This document shows, piece by piece, positions 9,650 to 18,956 of a stretch of DNA of 64,000 nucleotides. A model generated the notes under the pieces. That model was not told the origin of the DNA, ran no database searches, and saw only the letters and a list, made by a program, of their open reading frames with translations. How positions within the stretch are numbered: position 1 is the first letter of the stretch; the number at the start of each line of letters is the position of its first letter. The translations under genes and the position numbers were made by a program. The DNA comes from Streptomyces kaniharaensis (GTDB taxonomy: Bacteria > Actinomycetota > Actinomycetes > Streptomycetales > Streptomycetaceae), in NCBI RefSeq assembly GCF_009569385.1, contig NZ_WBOF01000001.1, positions 6,023,501 through 6,087,500 on the forward strand, in the 5' to 3' direction.

Positions 9650-10904
9650 TGAGCACGACGACGAGCACGACACCCCGCGCCCTGCGCCGCCGCGACTTCC
9701 GCCTCCTGTGGGCAGGCGAGTCCGTCAGTCAGTTCGGCAGTGCGACCACCCGCGTGCTCCTGCCGTTGATCGCGGTGAACACACTGGACGCCGACTCCTT
9801 CACCATGGGCCTGCTGGGCGCCGCGGCCTGGGTGCCGTGGCTCCTGATCGGCCTGCCCGTAGGAGCCTGGACGGACCGGATGCGACGCCGACCGGTGATG
9901 ATCGTGTGCAACACGGTGTCGGCGGTACTGATGCTCTCCCTGGCGGCGGCGGACTGGCTGGACCTCCTCACGACCGGTCAGGTCCTCCTCGTCGCCCTCC
10001 TGTCCGGCACCGCCGACGTGTTCTTCCGTGCGGCCTACAGCGCGTACCTCCCCGCGCTCCTGCCCCAGGAGGAACTGGCGGACGGCAACGCGAAGCTCCA
10101 GACCAGCGAGTCCGCCGCCGAGGTCGTTGCCCCGGGAGTGGGCGGCGTGCTGGCCCAGACGGCGAGCGCGGCCCTGGGCTTCCTCGCCGACGGCCTGAGC
10201 TTCCTGCTCTCGGCCGTGCTCCTCACCCGGATCCGCGCCCGCGAGAGCCCGCCCGGCGGCGAGGAGCGGTCGGGAGCCGACCGGTCCCTGGTCTCCGAGA
10301 TCCGGGAGGGCCTCGCGTTCCTCGCCCGGGACCCGTTTCTGCGGACGATCCTGGCGTGCGATGCGGCGATGAACCTGTTCCTGGGCGGCGCCCAGTGCCT
10401 GGCGATCGTCTTCCTCAGCCGCACGGTCGGCGCCGGCGGCGGCGTCATCGGCGTCCTGATCGCCCTGACCGGCCTCGGCGGCGTCCTGGGCGCGGTGATC
10501 TCGCCCCGCCTGGCCCGCCGGGTCGGCACCGCCCGAGCGGTCGTCCTCTGCGCCTTCTGCAGCGGCCCGTTCGGACTGCTGATCCCGCTCACCACGGACG
10601 GCACGGGCCTGCTGGCCTTCCTGGTCGGAGACTTCTGCCTGATGACCGGGGTCGTCGCGGGCAACGTGATCATCGTGAGCTTCCGTCAGGCCTACTGCCC
10701 CCGGACATGCTCGGCAGGGTCAGCTCCAGCATCCGCTTCGTGATGTACGGGACGATTCCGATCGGCAGCCTCCTCGGCGGAACCCTGGGCACCGTCCTCG
10801 GCGTCCGGGGCGCCCTGTGGCTCCTCTACACCGGCAACGCGCTCTGCGCGCTGCTGCTCCTCATGGGCCCCCTGCGCACCCGACGGGAGCTGCCGGTGCC
10901 GTGA
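9649..10904 (+). pseudogene. MFS exporter of the NRPS operon, broken by a one-base frameshift
   Basis: Probably exports the peptide made by the preceding synthetases. ATG at 9649 shares one base with the NRPS stop TAA, so translation is coupled. The protein has the usual MFS N-terminus (RRDFRLLWAGESVSQFGS) and repeated hydrophobic helices. The frame holds to SFRQAYCP near 10699, then runs into an unrelated tail that stops at 10743. The natural continuation (PDMLGRVSSSIRFVMYG to RRELPVP) lies in another frame and ends at 10904. Adding one C to the five-C run at 10698-10702 restores a 418-residue protein of normal MFS length. The cause is either a real mutation or an assembly error in a homopolymer; the conserved tail argues for a recent event or an error. 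Confidence 0.85.
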
Positions 10905-11139
10905 GGCGAGGGGCCCGAACGGGCGCCATGGCCGCCTCGTCCCGGGCCCGCCCCGACGTGAAGCGGAAGGCACGGTTGCCGGGTACCGGTCGAGTCCTGC
11001 TCGACCGGCCCCGGTGCCCCGGCCGGACATCCCGGAACCGGGGGAGCGCACGTGATCTGAGGGACCGCCCGGCAGCGGCCGCCCAGGGGGCGGACCGCAT
11101 GCCGATCGGGGTGCGTACACGGCTGTCCCCGGCGTCTCC
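10905..11139. other. Intergenic, NRPS operon end to kinase promoter
   Basis: No gene is seen. It holds the hairpin at 10986-11008 and leads into the -10 box of the kinase gene. Confidence 0.6.
10986..11008 (+). terminator. Hairpin, likely terminator of the NRPS operon
   Basis: CCGGTCGAG and CTCGACCGG form a perfect 9-bp stem with a 5-nt loop about 80 nt after the exporter stop. There is no T tract, as is common for actinomycete terminators. Confidence 0.55.
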
Positions 11140-11145
11140 TACGAT
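11140..11145 (+). promoter_or_regulatory. -10 box TACGAT for a likely leaderless kinase mRNA
   Basis: TACGAT ends 7 nt before ATG 11153 and no Shine-Dalgarno precedes that ATG, so transcription probably starts at the ATG. A clear -35 box is not seen. Confidence 0.45.
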
Positions 11146-11152
11146 GACCGCC

Positions 11153-12820
11153 ATGAATTCAGCGGAGGCGGAGAGACGCCTCATCGACGGCCGGTTCGAG
11201 CTGCTCCAGCAGCTCGGTGGCGGCGGCATGGGCCTGGTCTGGAGGGCGCGCGACACCGCGCTGAAGCGCGAGGTGGTCCTCAAGGAGGTCCGCCCGATGG
11301 ACCCGGCCATGGCGGCCGCCGACCCGGCCGCGGCGCGGGAACTGCGCGAGCGCGTCCTGCGCGAGGCGCAGGCGCTCGCCCGGCTCCAGCACCCCAACGT
11401 GGTGATCATCCACCACATCGTCGACAGCCCGGAGCACCCGCACCCCTGGCTGGTCATGGAGCTGGTGACCGGCGGCAGCCTCGCCGACCGCCTGGCCCAG
11501 GGCCCCCTCGGCACCGCCGAGGCCGCCCGGATCGGCCGCGGCGTGCTCGCCGCCCTGCGCGCCGCACACGCCGTCGGCATCCAGCACCGGGACGTCAAAC
11601 CCGGCAACGTGCTGCTGCGGCCCGACGGCACGCCGGTGCTCGCCGACTTCGGCATCGCCGCGATGCAGGACGCCACCGCCCTCACCGCGACCGGCGCGCT
11701 GATCGGCTCGCCCGAGTACATCGCCCCGGAACGGATCCGCGGTCAGGAGGGCAACGCCTCCTCAGACCTCTGGTCGCTCGGCATGCTGCTGTACGTCGCC
11801 GTCGAGGGCCGCCACCCGCTGCGCCGCGCGACCACCCTCGCCACGCTCGCCGCCGTCCTCGACGAACCGCTGCCACACCCGGAGCGGGCCGGGCGACTCG
11901 GTCCGATGCTGACCGCGCTGCTCGCCAAGGACCCGGCCACCCGCCCGGACGCCGACCAGCTCGACCGGCTGCTCGCTGCGGCCGAGCAGGACGCCCCCGT
12001 GCCCGCGGTCGAACACACTCCCACGGCCTACGTCGCCCCTGGGCCCGTGGCCGACCGGATTCCCACGGGTTATGCCGCCCCTGTGCCCGTGGCCGACCGC
12101 ATACCCACGGGCTACGCCGCGCCCGTGCCAGTGGTCGACGGGATTCCCACGGGCTACGCCGCACCGCCGACCTCCGGCCGGGGCCGTACGGTCGCGGTGG
12201 TGGCGGCCGTCGCCGCCGTGGCGGTGGTGGGCGCCGGCACCTTCGTACTCCTGAGGCCCGACGGCAGGACAGCCACCTCCGGCGCCACCGCGTCTGTCAC
12301 CACGTCCGTCGCGCCTGCCGCGGCGCTGCCTTCGGCGGCGGGGCTGCCGTCCAAGGTGCCGTCCGCGGCCGCTTCCACCGCCAAGGGCGACCTGATGACC
12401 CCGGACGGCGTCCGCCGTACGATTCAGGCCCTCCAGCCCTACGCCTCCGACGGCAAGGTCTACGAGCTCGTCATCTACCCGGACTTCGCCACCGCCAAGG
12501 TGCCCGTCGGTGCCAAGCTCTACGACGACATCACGTACCGGGACGGCAAGGCCACCCGCAAGCCCGGCGGCGAGAACATTCGCGATGAAAAGCCCATAGA
12601 CCTGCAGGCCTACAACTGGGACGTCATCCCGTCCCTGCTCCAGAAGGCCCAGGACACCCTCAACGTCCCCAACCCGACCATGCGCTTCCTCAAAGTCGAC
12701 TCCGACCTCATGGACGGCACCCCCTGCCTCATGGTCTACCGCATCGACGACTACGGCACCGGCTACCTCGAAACGGACCCCAAGGGCACCGTCACGCGCA
12801 CGTACGCACGGTCTTCCTGA
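11153..12820 (+). CDS. PknB-type serine/threonine protein kinase, membrane-anchored
   Basis: Phosphorylates Ser/Thr residues of cytosolic partners in response to an outside signal. About the first 270 residues form the kinase: glycine-rich loop LGGGGMGLVW, catalytic HRDVKPGN, DFGIAA and APERI. Then come a proline-rich linker with a 14-residue repeat, one membrane span (TVAVVAAVAAVAVVGAG) and an outer domain of about 190 residues with no motif I recognise. ATG 11153 is preferred because of the -10 spacing; an in-frame ATG at 11144 is possible. A strong hairpin follows the stop. No cognate phosphatase is adjacent. The PASTA repeats typical of PknB itself are absent, so the ligand is open. Confidence 0.93.
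   Translation: MNSAEAERRLIDGRFELLQQLGGGGMGLVWRARDTALKREVVLKEVRPMDPAMAAADPAAARELRERVLREAQALARLQHPNVVIIHHIVDSPEHPHPWLVMELVTGGSLADRLAQGPLGTAEAARIGRGVLAALRAAHAVGIQHRDVKPGNVLLRPDGTPVLADFGIAAMQDATALTATGALIGSPEYIAPERIRGQEGNASSDLWSLGMLLYVAVEGRHPLRRATTLATLAAVLDEPLPHPERAGRLGPMLTALLAKDPATRPDADQLDRLLAAAEQDAPVPAVEHTPTAYVAPGPVADRIPTGYAAPVPVADRIPTGYAAPVPVVDGIPTGYAAPPTSGRGRTVAVVAAVAAVAVVGAGTFVLLRPDGRTATSGATASVTTSVAPAAALPSAAGLPSKVPSAAASTAKGDLMTPDGVRRTIQALQPYASDGKVYELVIYPDFATAKVPVGAKLYDDITYRDGKATRKPGGENIRDEKPIDLQAYNWDVIPSLLQKAQDTLNVPNPTMRFLKVDSDLMDGTPCLMVYRIDDYGTGYLETDPKGTVTRTYARSS
12020..12166 (+). repeat. Tandem 42-bp repeat coding for a proline-rich linker
   Basis: About 3.5 copies of a 14-residue unit of the form PTxYxAPxPVxDxI lie between the kinase and membrane span. 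The unit length is 42 bp and copies differ at a few bases. It is likely a flexible spacer prone to copy-number change. Confidence 0.85.
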
Positions 12821-12835
12821 CCCACGGGAAGAGCG

Positions 12836-12865
12836 GACGGCCCCGCGCCTTCGGGCGGGGCCGTC
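12836..12865. terminator. Bidirectional terminator between convergent genes
   Basis: GACGGCCCCGC and GCGGGGCCGTC form a perfect 11-bp stem with an 8-nt loop containing TTCG. It lies between the converging kinase and LURP-one genes and can serve both. Confidence 0.85.
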
Positions 12866-12871
12866 GGGCCG

Positions 12872-13375
12872 TCAGAGGTTGGTGACCTGGTCGCCCTTGG
12901 CGTCCTGGAGGGTGTGGTCGACGCAGACGGCCAGGATCAGCAGGATGAGGGCGTCCTGCTGGCTGAGGACGTCCACGGCGTAGGCGTCGCGGATGGTGAA
13001 CCAGCGGCGGGAGATGTGGGCGAGCGTGGTGCCGTCGTGGCGGATGTCGAACTCCCGGTCCCAGAGGTTGCCGGCTATCGTCAGCCGGCGGCCGTCCCGC
13101 AGGCGGACCTTGAAGCGGTCGCCGAAGAGCGTGAACATCTTCTTGCTGATCTTGGCCGTCAGCTCGCCGTCCTGCTTGATCAGCAGGGTGTGGTGGATGG
13201 TGAAGGCCTTGCGGACGATGCTCGCGACGTGCTCGCCGCGGGTGTCGACCAGGGCGAAGGTGCGGCGCAGCCGGAGGAACTTCCGGTTGACGCGGTAGAG
13301 CTTCTCCCGGTGCTCGGTCTCGATCCAGGCCTCCTCGTGGAAGGCGAACATGCGGTCGCGGACCAGGTAGCGCAA
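12872..13375 (-). CDS. LURP-one-related (Tubby-like C-terminal) family protein
   Basis: A 167-residue protein of the LURP-one/DUF567 type, related in fold to Tubby C-terminal and scramblase domains; its bacterial role is not established. It starts with MRYLVRDRMFAFHEE, typical for actinobacterial members, and alternates short basic and aromatic beta strands (VNRKFLRLRRTF, FTIRDAYAVDV). The start is TTG at 13375, chosen because the family's conserved N-terminus begins there; a G-rich stretch (GGGGGA) lies about 8 nt upstream. A later ATG at residue 9 would cut the conserved start. It is transcribed alone, convergent with the kinase. Confidence 0.85.
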   Translation of the reverse strand: MRYLVRDRMFAFHEEAWIETEHREKLYRVNRKFLRLRRTFALVDTRGEHVASIVRKAFTIHHTLLIKQDGELTAKISKKMFTLFGDRFKVRLRDGRRLTIAGNLWDREFDIRHDGTTLAHISRRWFTIRDAYAVDVLSQQDALILLILAVCVDHTLQDAKGDQVTNL

Positions 13376-13475
13376 AGGAATTTCCCCCGTGACGGTTCGT
13401 TTCCGCCGGGCCCGGTGGCGCGGCGCGGCCCAGAGCGTAGCGGCTGATCAGCGCGGGGGATCGCGGGGGGCGCCC

Positions 13476-13724
13476 TTACTGCCGCTCCCAGAGGTTGGGG
13501 TCCGGGTTGACGGCCTGCCCGTCGAGGGGTTCCCCCCACTCGTCATCGCCGTCGGCGCCCACGCAGTAGCCGGAGCCCTCCACCGTCCCGCCGGCATCCC
13601 GGCACTGCTGCGCGGTGACGTCGCGCAGGCCGGGCGCAGGGGCCGCGGTGGCCGTGGCACCCGCGGTGAGGAGCACGGCGGTGACGACTGTCAGGGTCAC
13701 CCGGGCGTGGGGTGAAGTGAACAT
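13476..13724 (-). CDS. Small secreted protein, function unknown
   Basis: An 82-residue protein with a clear signal peptide (RVTLTVVTAVLLTAGATATAAPAPG, cleavage probably near ATAAPA; only the core helix is informative) and a short acidic mature part. Two cysteines (QQCRDAGG and GYCVGADGD) could form a disulfide. It ends NPDPNLWERQ. ATG 13724 is preferred over upstream starts because it places the signal peptide at the N-terminus. I do not recognise the family. It is monocistronic. Confidence 0.7.
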   Translation of the reverse strand: MFTSPHARVTLTVVTAVLLTAGATATAAPAPGLRDVTAQQCRDAGGTVEGSGYCVGADGDDEWGEPLDGQAVNPDPNLWERQ

Positions 13725-13846
13725 GGGGTCAACGACAGCACGGAGCCGACGACACCGCGAAGCGGACACGCCCGCCGGCCGGGCGGCGGAGCCGCGGCAG
13801 TCTAGCGGTTCGGGCGGATCCCGCCTCGCCGTCGGGCGGATGGCGC

Positions 13847-13852
13847 TAGCCT
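13847..13852 (+). promoter_or_regulatory. -10 box TAGCCT upstream of the AAA/TPR gene
   Basis: TAGCCT within GCTAGCCTC, a 9-mer found again before the histidine kinase at 26150. It would give a leader of about 36 nt ending in the AAAGGA ribosome site near 13881. Confidence 0.4.
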
Positions 13853-13894
13853 CGCGACGGTAGGCAGGCACGGGCATGGGAAAGGACGTGCGGG

Positions 13895-16663
13895 GTGGCC
13901 GACCAGGCGAACCAACGACCGGGGTGGCCCGGCGATGCCGTGGAGCCAGGAGGACCAGGAGTGCCAGGAGGGCCGGTAGGCACCGGAGGTCCGGACCGGC
14001 CCGCGCTGCGCGAGCGGGAGCCGGAGATCGCGTCGGCCGCGGAGGCTGTCCGCGCCGTCTGCCGGCGCGTGGAGGAGCGGGGCGACATCGCGCTCGGGGA
14101 ACTGCTGCTCTACGTCGGGCCGGCCGGTCTCGGCAAGACCTCCCTCCTCACCGAGGCGCGCCGCCTGGCGAAGCACGCCGGGTGCACCGTGCTGTTCGCC
14201 CGCGGCGGCGAGCAGCGCCGCAACGAGCCGTTCCACGTGGTGCGCCAGCTGCTCCAGCCCGCGCTGGCCGAACTGTCCGCGAGTGAACGGGACGAGGTCT
14301 TCGGGTCGTGGTTCGACATCGTCGGACCGGCCGCGGGCCTGCTGCCGCCGGCCGGCCGGCTCGACCCCCAGGGGGTGCGGGACGGCCTGGACTTCGTCCT
14401 GATCCAGCTCCTGCGACGGCGGGCGCCGCTGGCCGTGATGGTTGACGACCTGCACTGGGCCGATCCGGAGTCCCTCGGCTGGCTGGCGGGGTTCACGGTC
14501 CGTTCGCGCGAGCTCCCGGTGCTGCTCGTGTTCGCCTGCCGGGACGAATTCCCCGACGGAGTGGCGGAGTTCCGGCAGACCATCGTCGGCCGGGCGGACC
14601 GCCTGCACGAGCTGCGACCGCTCCAGCCCGCTTCGGTCGCCGACCTGGTCCGGGCCGCACTGGGCGATGCGGCCGAGGACGCGTTCTGCCGCCACGTGTG
14701 GGCGGTCACCGGCGGAAACCCGTACGAGACCGCCGAGTTGCTGCGCGAGGTCCGCAACCAGCGCCTGGATCCGGTCGAGACGAACGCCGGACAGCTGCGC
14801 GAACTCGCCGCCGACGCCATGGGAATGACCCTCGGCCACTGGGTGGAGAAACTCGGGCCCGGCACCCTCAGGTTCGCCTGGGCCGCGTCCCTGCTCGGCA
14901 CCGGCATCCGCCAGGACCTCGCGGGAGCCATCTGCGCCCAGGGCCCGGACGCCGCCGCCGACTCCGTCCGGGAGCTGCGCCGCCACCGCGTGCTGACCTC
15001 CACGGCCGACGGACGGCTGGAGTTCGTCCACCCGCTGATCGCCAGCTCGATCTACCAGTCGATGCCGCCCGCCACCCGCACCGGCATGCACGGAATGGCC
15101 GCGACCGAGGTCGAGAACGCCGGTCTGGGCCTGCTGGCCGCCTCCCGCCACCTGCTGGAGACCCATCCGGAGGGCGACGACGAGATCGTGCGCAAGCTGC
15201 GCCTCGCCGCTGCCGAGCACCTGGCCATCGGCGCCCCCGAAGCGGCGGTGCGCTGCCTGCGCCGGGCGATGAGCGAGCCGCCCGACGACGAGGACCGCGC
15301 CGCCGTCCTGTACGAGCTCGGCTGTTCGGCGCTGCTGACCGACCCGGCCGCCACGGTCAACCAGTTGCGCCTCGCCCTCGACGAGAAGTACGGGCTCACG
15401 CCCGAACTCCGGGTGGACGCCACCTTCCGGCTCGCCCAGGCGCTGGCCCACAGCAACCGGCTCGGCGAGGCGGCCGCGGTCTGCGCCGACGAGGCGGCCC
15501 GCACCGCCGCCGGGCCGGGCCGGCGGCGGCTGGAGGTGGCGCAGTTCATGTTCGAGACCTTCCAGGCCGAGGAGCCGGACGGCCCGGACCGGTCGCGGCG
15601 GCTGGCGGAGTACAGCCGGCACCTGCCCGGGGACGACGGCCTGACCGCGGCCGTGTCCGTGCTGCGCTGCTGGGACCTCGTCCTGCGCGGCGCCGACGTC
15701 ACCGGGGCGATGGCGCTCGCCGAGTCGGTGACCGACGACGGCCGACTGCCGGCGAGCCTCGGCTGGACCGACACGACCTGGGGTTTCGAACTGCCCGGCA
15801 TCCTGGGCATCAGCTACCTCTACGCGGACCGGGTGGACCGTGCGGAGGCCCTGTTCGGCGAGGCGGTCCTGGCCTACCAGGTCGCCGGGTGGAGCGGCGC
15901 CCACCTGGGGTTCGCGCTCTTCCTCATGGGCCTGCTCCGGTTCAGGAGCGGCGCCCTCGACGAGGCCGAGACCTTCCTGCGGCGCGCCCTGCTGACCGCG
16001 GAGCGCATCGCACCGGGCATCCCCCTGCAGTGGTTCGCCGTCGGAGTCCTGGCCGACACCCTGCTCGCCCGGGGCCGCCCCGACGAGGCGTGGGAACTCG
16101 CGCGGACGTATGACTTCGGGCCGCCGTACCCCACGGTCATGGTGCTGCCCGACGCCCCCACGCTGTACGGCAGGCTGCTGCTCGCCGGGGGCGACCTCGC
16201 GGGCGCGGCCGAGGCCCTGACGGCTGCCGGGGCGGCGCTGGACGCCCGCGGCTGGCGAAATCCGGTGTGGGCGCCGTGGATCGGCCACCTGGCGCTGGCC
16301 GTCGCACCGAAGGACCCGGACCGGGCCCGGGAGCTGGCCGCCGAGGCGGTGCGCCGCGCGCGGGAGTTCGGCCCCGGCACGGCGGTCGGCAGCACGCTGC
16401 GACTGTGCGCGGCGGTCCACGACGGACCCTCCGCCCTGGCGATGCTGGAGGAGGCCGTCCACCGGCTGGCGGACGCCCCCAACCGGTACGAGCACGCCCT
16501 CGCGCTGGCCGACCTCGGCTCGGCCGTCGCCGCGGCCGGCCGCCCGGCCGAGGCGCGCCGCCACCTCGATCAGGCGCTGGGCCTGGCCGTCCGGTGCGGC
16601 GCGCACGGCCTGGCGGACCGTGCCCGCGCGGAACTGGCGGGCTTGCCGGCCGGCCGCCTGTGA
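13895..16663 (+). CDS. LAL-type AAA ATPase with TPR-like repeats, lacking the LuxR HTH
   Basis: A 922-residue STAND-type regulator. The N-terminus holds Walker A (GPAGLGKTSLL, near residue 75) and Walker B (LAVMVDDLHWAD, near residue 180). The long remainder is alpha-helical and TPR-like (DEAETFLRRALLTAERI; EARRHLDQALGLA). Relatives usually end with a LuxR-type DNA-binding helix-turn-helix of about 60 residues. Here the protein stops right after RARAELAGLPAGRL, where that domain would begin, and no HTH is found in the other frames before the convergent gene 12 nt away. It may act through protein partners or be a truncated regulator. GTG 13895 follows AAAGGA. Confidence 0.85.
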   Translation: MADQANQRPGWPGDAVEPGGPGVPGGPVGTGGPDRPALREREPEIASAAEAVRAVCRRVEERGDIALGELLLYVGPAGLGKTSLLTEARRLAKHAGCTVLFARGGEQRRNEPFHVVRQLLQPALAELSASERDEVFGSWFDIVGPAAGLLPPAGRLDPQGVRDGLDFVLIQLLRRRAPLAVMVDDLHWADPESLGWLAGFTVRSRELPVLLVFACRDEFPDGVAEFRQTIVGRADRLHELRPLQPASVADLVRAALGDAAEDAFCRHVWAVTGGNPYETAELLREVRNQRLDPVETNAGQLRELAADAMGMTLGHWVEKLGPGTLRFAWAASLLGTGIRQDLAGAICAQGPDAAADSVRELRRHRVLTSTADGRLEFVHPLIASSIYQSMPPATRTGMHGMAATEVENAGLGLLAASRHLLETHPEGDDEIVRKLRLAAAEHLAIGAPEAAVRCLRRAMSEPPDDEDRAAVLYELGCSALLTDPAATVNQLRLALDEKYGLTPELRVDATFRLAQALAHSNRLGEAAAVCADEAARTAAGPGRRRLEVAQFMFETFQAEEPDGPDRSRRLAEYSRHLPGDDGLTAAVSVLRCWDLVLRGADVTGAMALAESVTDDGRLPASLGWTDTTWGFELPGILGISYLYADRVDRAEALFGEAVLAYQVAGWSGAHLGFALFLMGLLRFRSGALDEAETFLRRALLTAERIAPGIPLQWFAVGVLADTLLARGRPDEAWELARTYDFGPPYPTVMVLPDAPTLYGRLLLAGGDLAGAAEALTAAGAALDARGWRNPVWAPWIGHLALAVAPKDPDRARELAAEAVRRAREFGPGTAVGSTLRLCAAVHDGPSALAMLEEAVHRLADAPNRYEHALALADLGSAVAAAGRPAEARRHLDQALGLAVRCGAHGLADRARAELAGLPAGRL

Positions 16664-16675
16664 CCGTCCCCGCCG

Positions 16676-17461
16676 TCAGACGTCGGTGGGCAGCACCGGC
16701 GAGCGGTGGACGGGGGAGAAGGTGCGGGGCTGGCGGGGGAGCGGGAGGGTGAGGGCTTCGCGGGAGGCGGACGGCAGGGCGAGGGCCGAGACGGTCTCGG
16801 CGGGCAGGTCGCGCAGGCCGAGCAGCGCGGTGGCCAGACGGGCGGTGGCGCGGTGCCAGTCGGGGATGCGCTGGAGCATGGCGTGGCCGCTGCCGGTGAC
16901 GGTGTAGCCGCAGACGCGGGCGCCGGCGGCACGGCTGCGGGCGGCGAAGGCGCGGGTGTCGGCGGGCGGGGTGACCTTGTCGCGGTCGCCGTGCAGCATC
17001 AGGACGTCGCGGTCGGCCAGGTGCTCGCACGGCTCCTCGCGCGGGCACCAGGGGGCCAGCGCCACCAGTCCGGTGACGTTCGGGTGGCCGCCCGCGGCCA
17101 GGGCCGCCCGGCCGCCCATCGAGTGCCCGACCAGGACGGTCGGCACCGGGCCGAGCTCCTCGGCGAGGTCGTCGAGTGCGGCGAGCGCGTCCCGGGCGGC
17201 GTCGGCGCGCTCGTCGTTCCAGCCGCGGTGGCGGTAGCGGACGGTGCCGATGGCGACGTCGGCACCCGCGGTGTCCGTACGCAGCGCGCGGAGGAAGCCG
17301 TGCATCCGCAGAAGCGGCAGGTTGAGGAGTCCGGGCCGGGAGAGGTTGCGCTCCTCGCCGCCGTGCAGCACGAGGACCGCCGCGCCGGGCCGCTCGGGCC
17401 GGACCCGCCACTGCAACGCCCGGTGTCCGGCCGTGCCGCCGTCCGTCGTGCTCCCGCTCAT
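16676..17461 (-). CDS. Alpha/beta hydrolase (dienelactone hydrolase-like)
   Basis: A soluble hydrolase of 261 residues. Nucleophile elbow GHSMGG, acid LMLHGDRD and base SGHAML give the full Ser-Asp-His triad, in the usual order; LVLHGG lies at the oxyanion region. The substrate is unknown. ATG 17461 is preferred over a longer N-terminus of low quality. It is convergent with the AAA regulator, their stops 12 nt apart, and is probably monocistronic. Confidence 0.88.
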   Translation of the reverse strand: MSGSTTDGGTAGHRALQWRVRPERPGAAVLVLHGGEERNLSRPGLLNLPLLRMHGFLRALRTDTAGADVAIGTVRYRHRGWNDERADAARDALAALDDLAEELGPVPTVLVGHSMGGRAALAAGGHPNVTGLVALAPWCPREEPCEHLADRDVLMLHGDRDKVTPPADTRAFAARSRAAGARVCGYTVTGSGHAMLQRIPDWHRATARLATALLGLRDLPAETVSALALPSASREALTLPLPRQPRTFSPVHRSPVLPTDV

Positions 17462-17623
17462 TCCGCACCCTCCCGCCCGGCCGCTCTGCCCGTGGACCGC
17501 CACTGTACGCGCGGCCAGGACGGGCCGGGGAGTGGGCCCGGATCACCCGGGGGGATCAGGTCACGTCGCCATGGGCTGAGCCTGACCAGGGCAGCGACCC
17601 CGGCCCGTCGAAGCGGTGCGTCG

Positions 17624-17977
17624 TCACGCCGCGAGCAGGCCCTGCTCGCGCACCAGCCAGCAGATCGCGGTGAGCCGGCCGACCGCGAAGTCGTAGCCCA
17701 CCGGCTCCCGCCAGCCGATCTCGGCGAGCTCGTCCAGGAAGCCCAGCGCGTAGTCCGACAGTTCCGCCCGGTCCAGCCGCCGCGGCAGCAGCTCCGGCCC
17801 CTGCGCGTACAGCAGCTCGCGCAGCTCGGCGGCATGCTGGTCGATCTTCGCGACGAGGCCGGGTTCGAAGGCGAACTCGGCCAGGCGGGGCGTGAAGGCG
17901 GCGACGATGCCCGGCAGCGGGCAGCCGGCCGGCTCGTCGGGGGAGCGCCCGGAGGGCTTGTCGGAGGGGGCGAACAT
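17624..17977 (-). CDS. Small conserved protein, possibly DUF6401-like
   Basis: 117 residues, helical, with DQHAAELRELL, LSDYALGFLDEL and GYDFAVGRLTAICWLV. The pattern resembles actinobacterial DUF6401 proteins, some of which sit in natural-product clusters, but I cannot confirm this without a profile search. ATG 17977 removes a low-complexity N-terminal extension. It is divergent from the P-loop kinase gene across 257 nt. Function unknown. Confidence 0.7.
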   Translation of the reverse strand: MFAPSDKPSGRSPDEPAGCPLPGIVAAFTPRLAEFAFEPGLVAKIDQHAAELRELLYAQGPELLPRRLDRAELSDYALGFLDELAEIGWREPVGYDFAVGRLTAICWLVREQGLLAA

Positions 17978-18234
17978 CCGTCCAACGGTAGGCGAGCCGT
18001 CCGGCGGGCGCGGCGGGGCGTAACGCTTCCGTGCTGAGACCTTGGCCACCTCGGGGACGCGCCGCACGTTGGCCGGTTCTGCTCCGTGACCGCCGCGTCG
18101 TCAGCGCCGAAGAATCGAGGAGACCCGCGGATCGGCGGACCGGCACCCCCTCCGCAGCCTGCCTGACCACGGCTCTTTACTCTCTCTTGGCAGTGCGGGA
18201 TGCTCCATGGGGAGAACGGCAGGGGGGAAGCTCG

Positions 18235-18891
18235 GTGACCAGGACGCGACGGGCGGAGGCGGCGGTGCCCTGGGTGCCGCCGCCTCGGCCCGCCCGGGCC
18301 GTCCCCGTGCTGCGCCCGCACGGCCTGCACGACCTGCGGCACGGCCCCGCCCCGGCGGCGCTGCACTACCCCGCCGGTGACCTCCTCGTCGTCTCCGGCC
18401 TGCCCGGCAGCGGCAAGAGCACCCTGCTGCGGCGCAGCGTCCGCGCCCCCGTCGTCGACTCCCAGCCGGTCCGCGAGGAGTACGCGGCCCGGCTGCCCGC
18501 CCGCCTCCCGTACGCGCTCTACCGCCCGCTCGTCCGGTTCACCCACTACCGGCGGCTGCGGCGCGCGGTGCTCGACGGCGGGCCGCTCGCGGTGCACGAC
18601 TGCGGGACGCTGCCCTGGGTCCGGTCCTGGCTCGCCGCCACCGCCGCACGGCAGGGCCGACGCGTCCACCTGCTGCTGCTCGACGCCGACGCCGCCGAGG
18701 CGCGCGACGGCCAGCAGGCCCGCGGGCAGGCCGTCTCCCGGTACGCCTTCGCCCGCCACCGGGCCGCCACCCGGCGGCTGCACGACGGGCTCGCCGGCAC
18801 CGGGAACCCGCCGGCCGGGTGTGCGTCGGCCGTGGTACTCGACCGGGCCGCCGCGCGCGCCCTGCGGGAGATCGTCTTCGCGGCGTCGTAG
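18235..18891 (+). CDS. P-loop ATP-binding protein, zeta-toxin/polynucleotide-kinase-like
   Basis: A 218-residue NTPase with Walker A GLPGSGKST near residue 64, followed by VVDSQPVREEY, where the Asp is typical of small-molecule or nucleic-acid kinases of the AAA_33 type, and HLLLLDADAAEARDGQQ. GTG 18235 has a good ribosome site (GGGGGGAAG). No antitoxin-like neighbour is present, so a toxin role is unlikely. The substrate is unknown. Confidence 0.8.
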   Translation: MTRTRRAEAAVPWVPPPRPARAVPVLRPHGLHDLRHGPAPAALHYPAGDLLVVSGLPGSGKSTLLRRSVRAPVVDSQPVREEYAARLPARLPYALYRPLVRFTHYRRLRRAVLDGGPLAVHDCGTLPWVRSWLAATAARQGRRVHLLLLDADAAEARDGQQARGQAVSRYAFARHRAATRRLHDGLAGTGNPPAGCASAVVLDRAAARALREIVFAAS

Positions 18892-18956
18892 GGTCGGCGA
18901 GTCCGCGCGCGGCCGAAGCTGCCGACACTCCGTCAACTCCCCTGTCAGGAGCGCAG

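Noticed and set aside
10690..10705. Programmed ribosomal frameshift in the exporter
   Set aside because: MFS exporters are not known to use one and there is no typical slippery heptamer with a downstream structure; mutation or error is simpler.
12020..12166. Regular repeat resembling a short CRISPR-like array
   Set aside because: The period is a multiple of three, it lies in frame within the kinase gene and encodes a proline-rich linker; there are no spacers.
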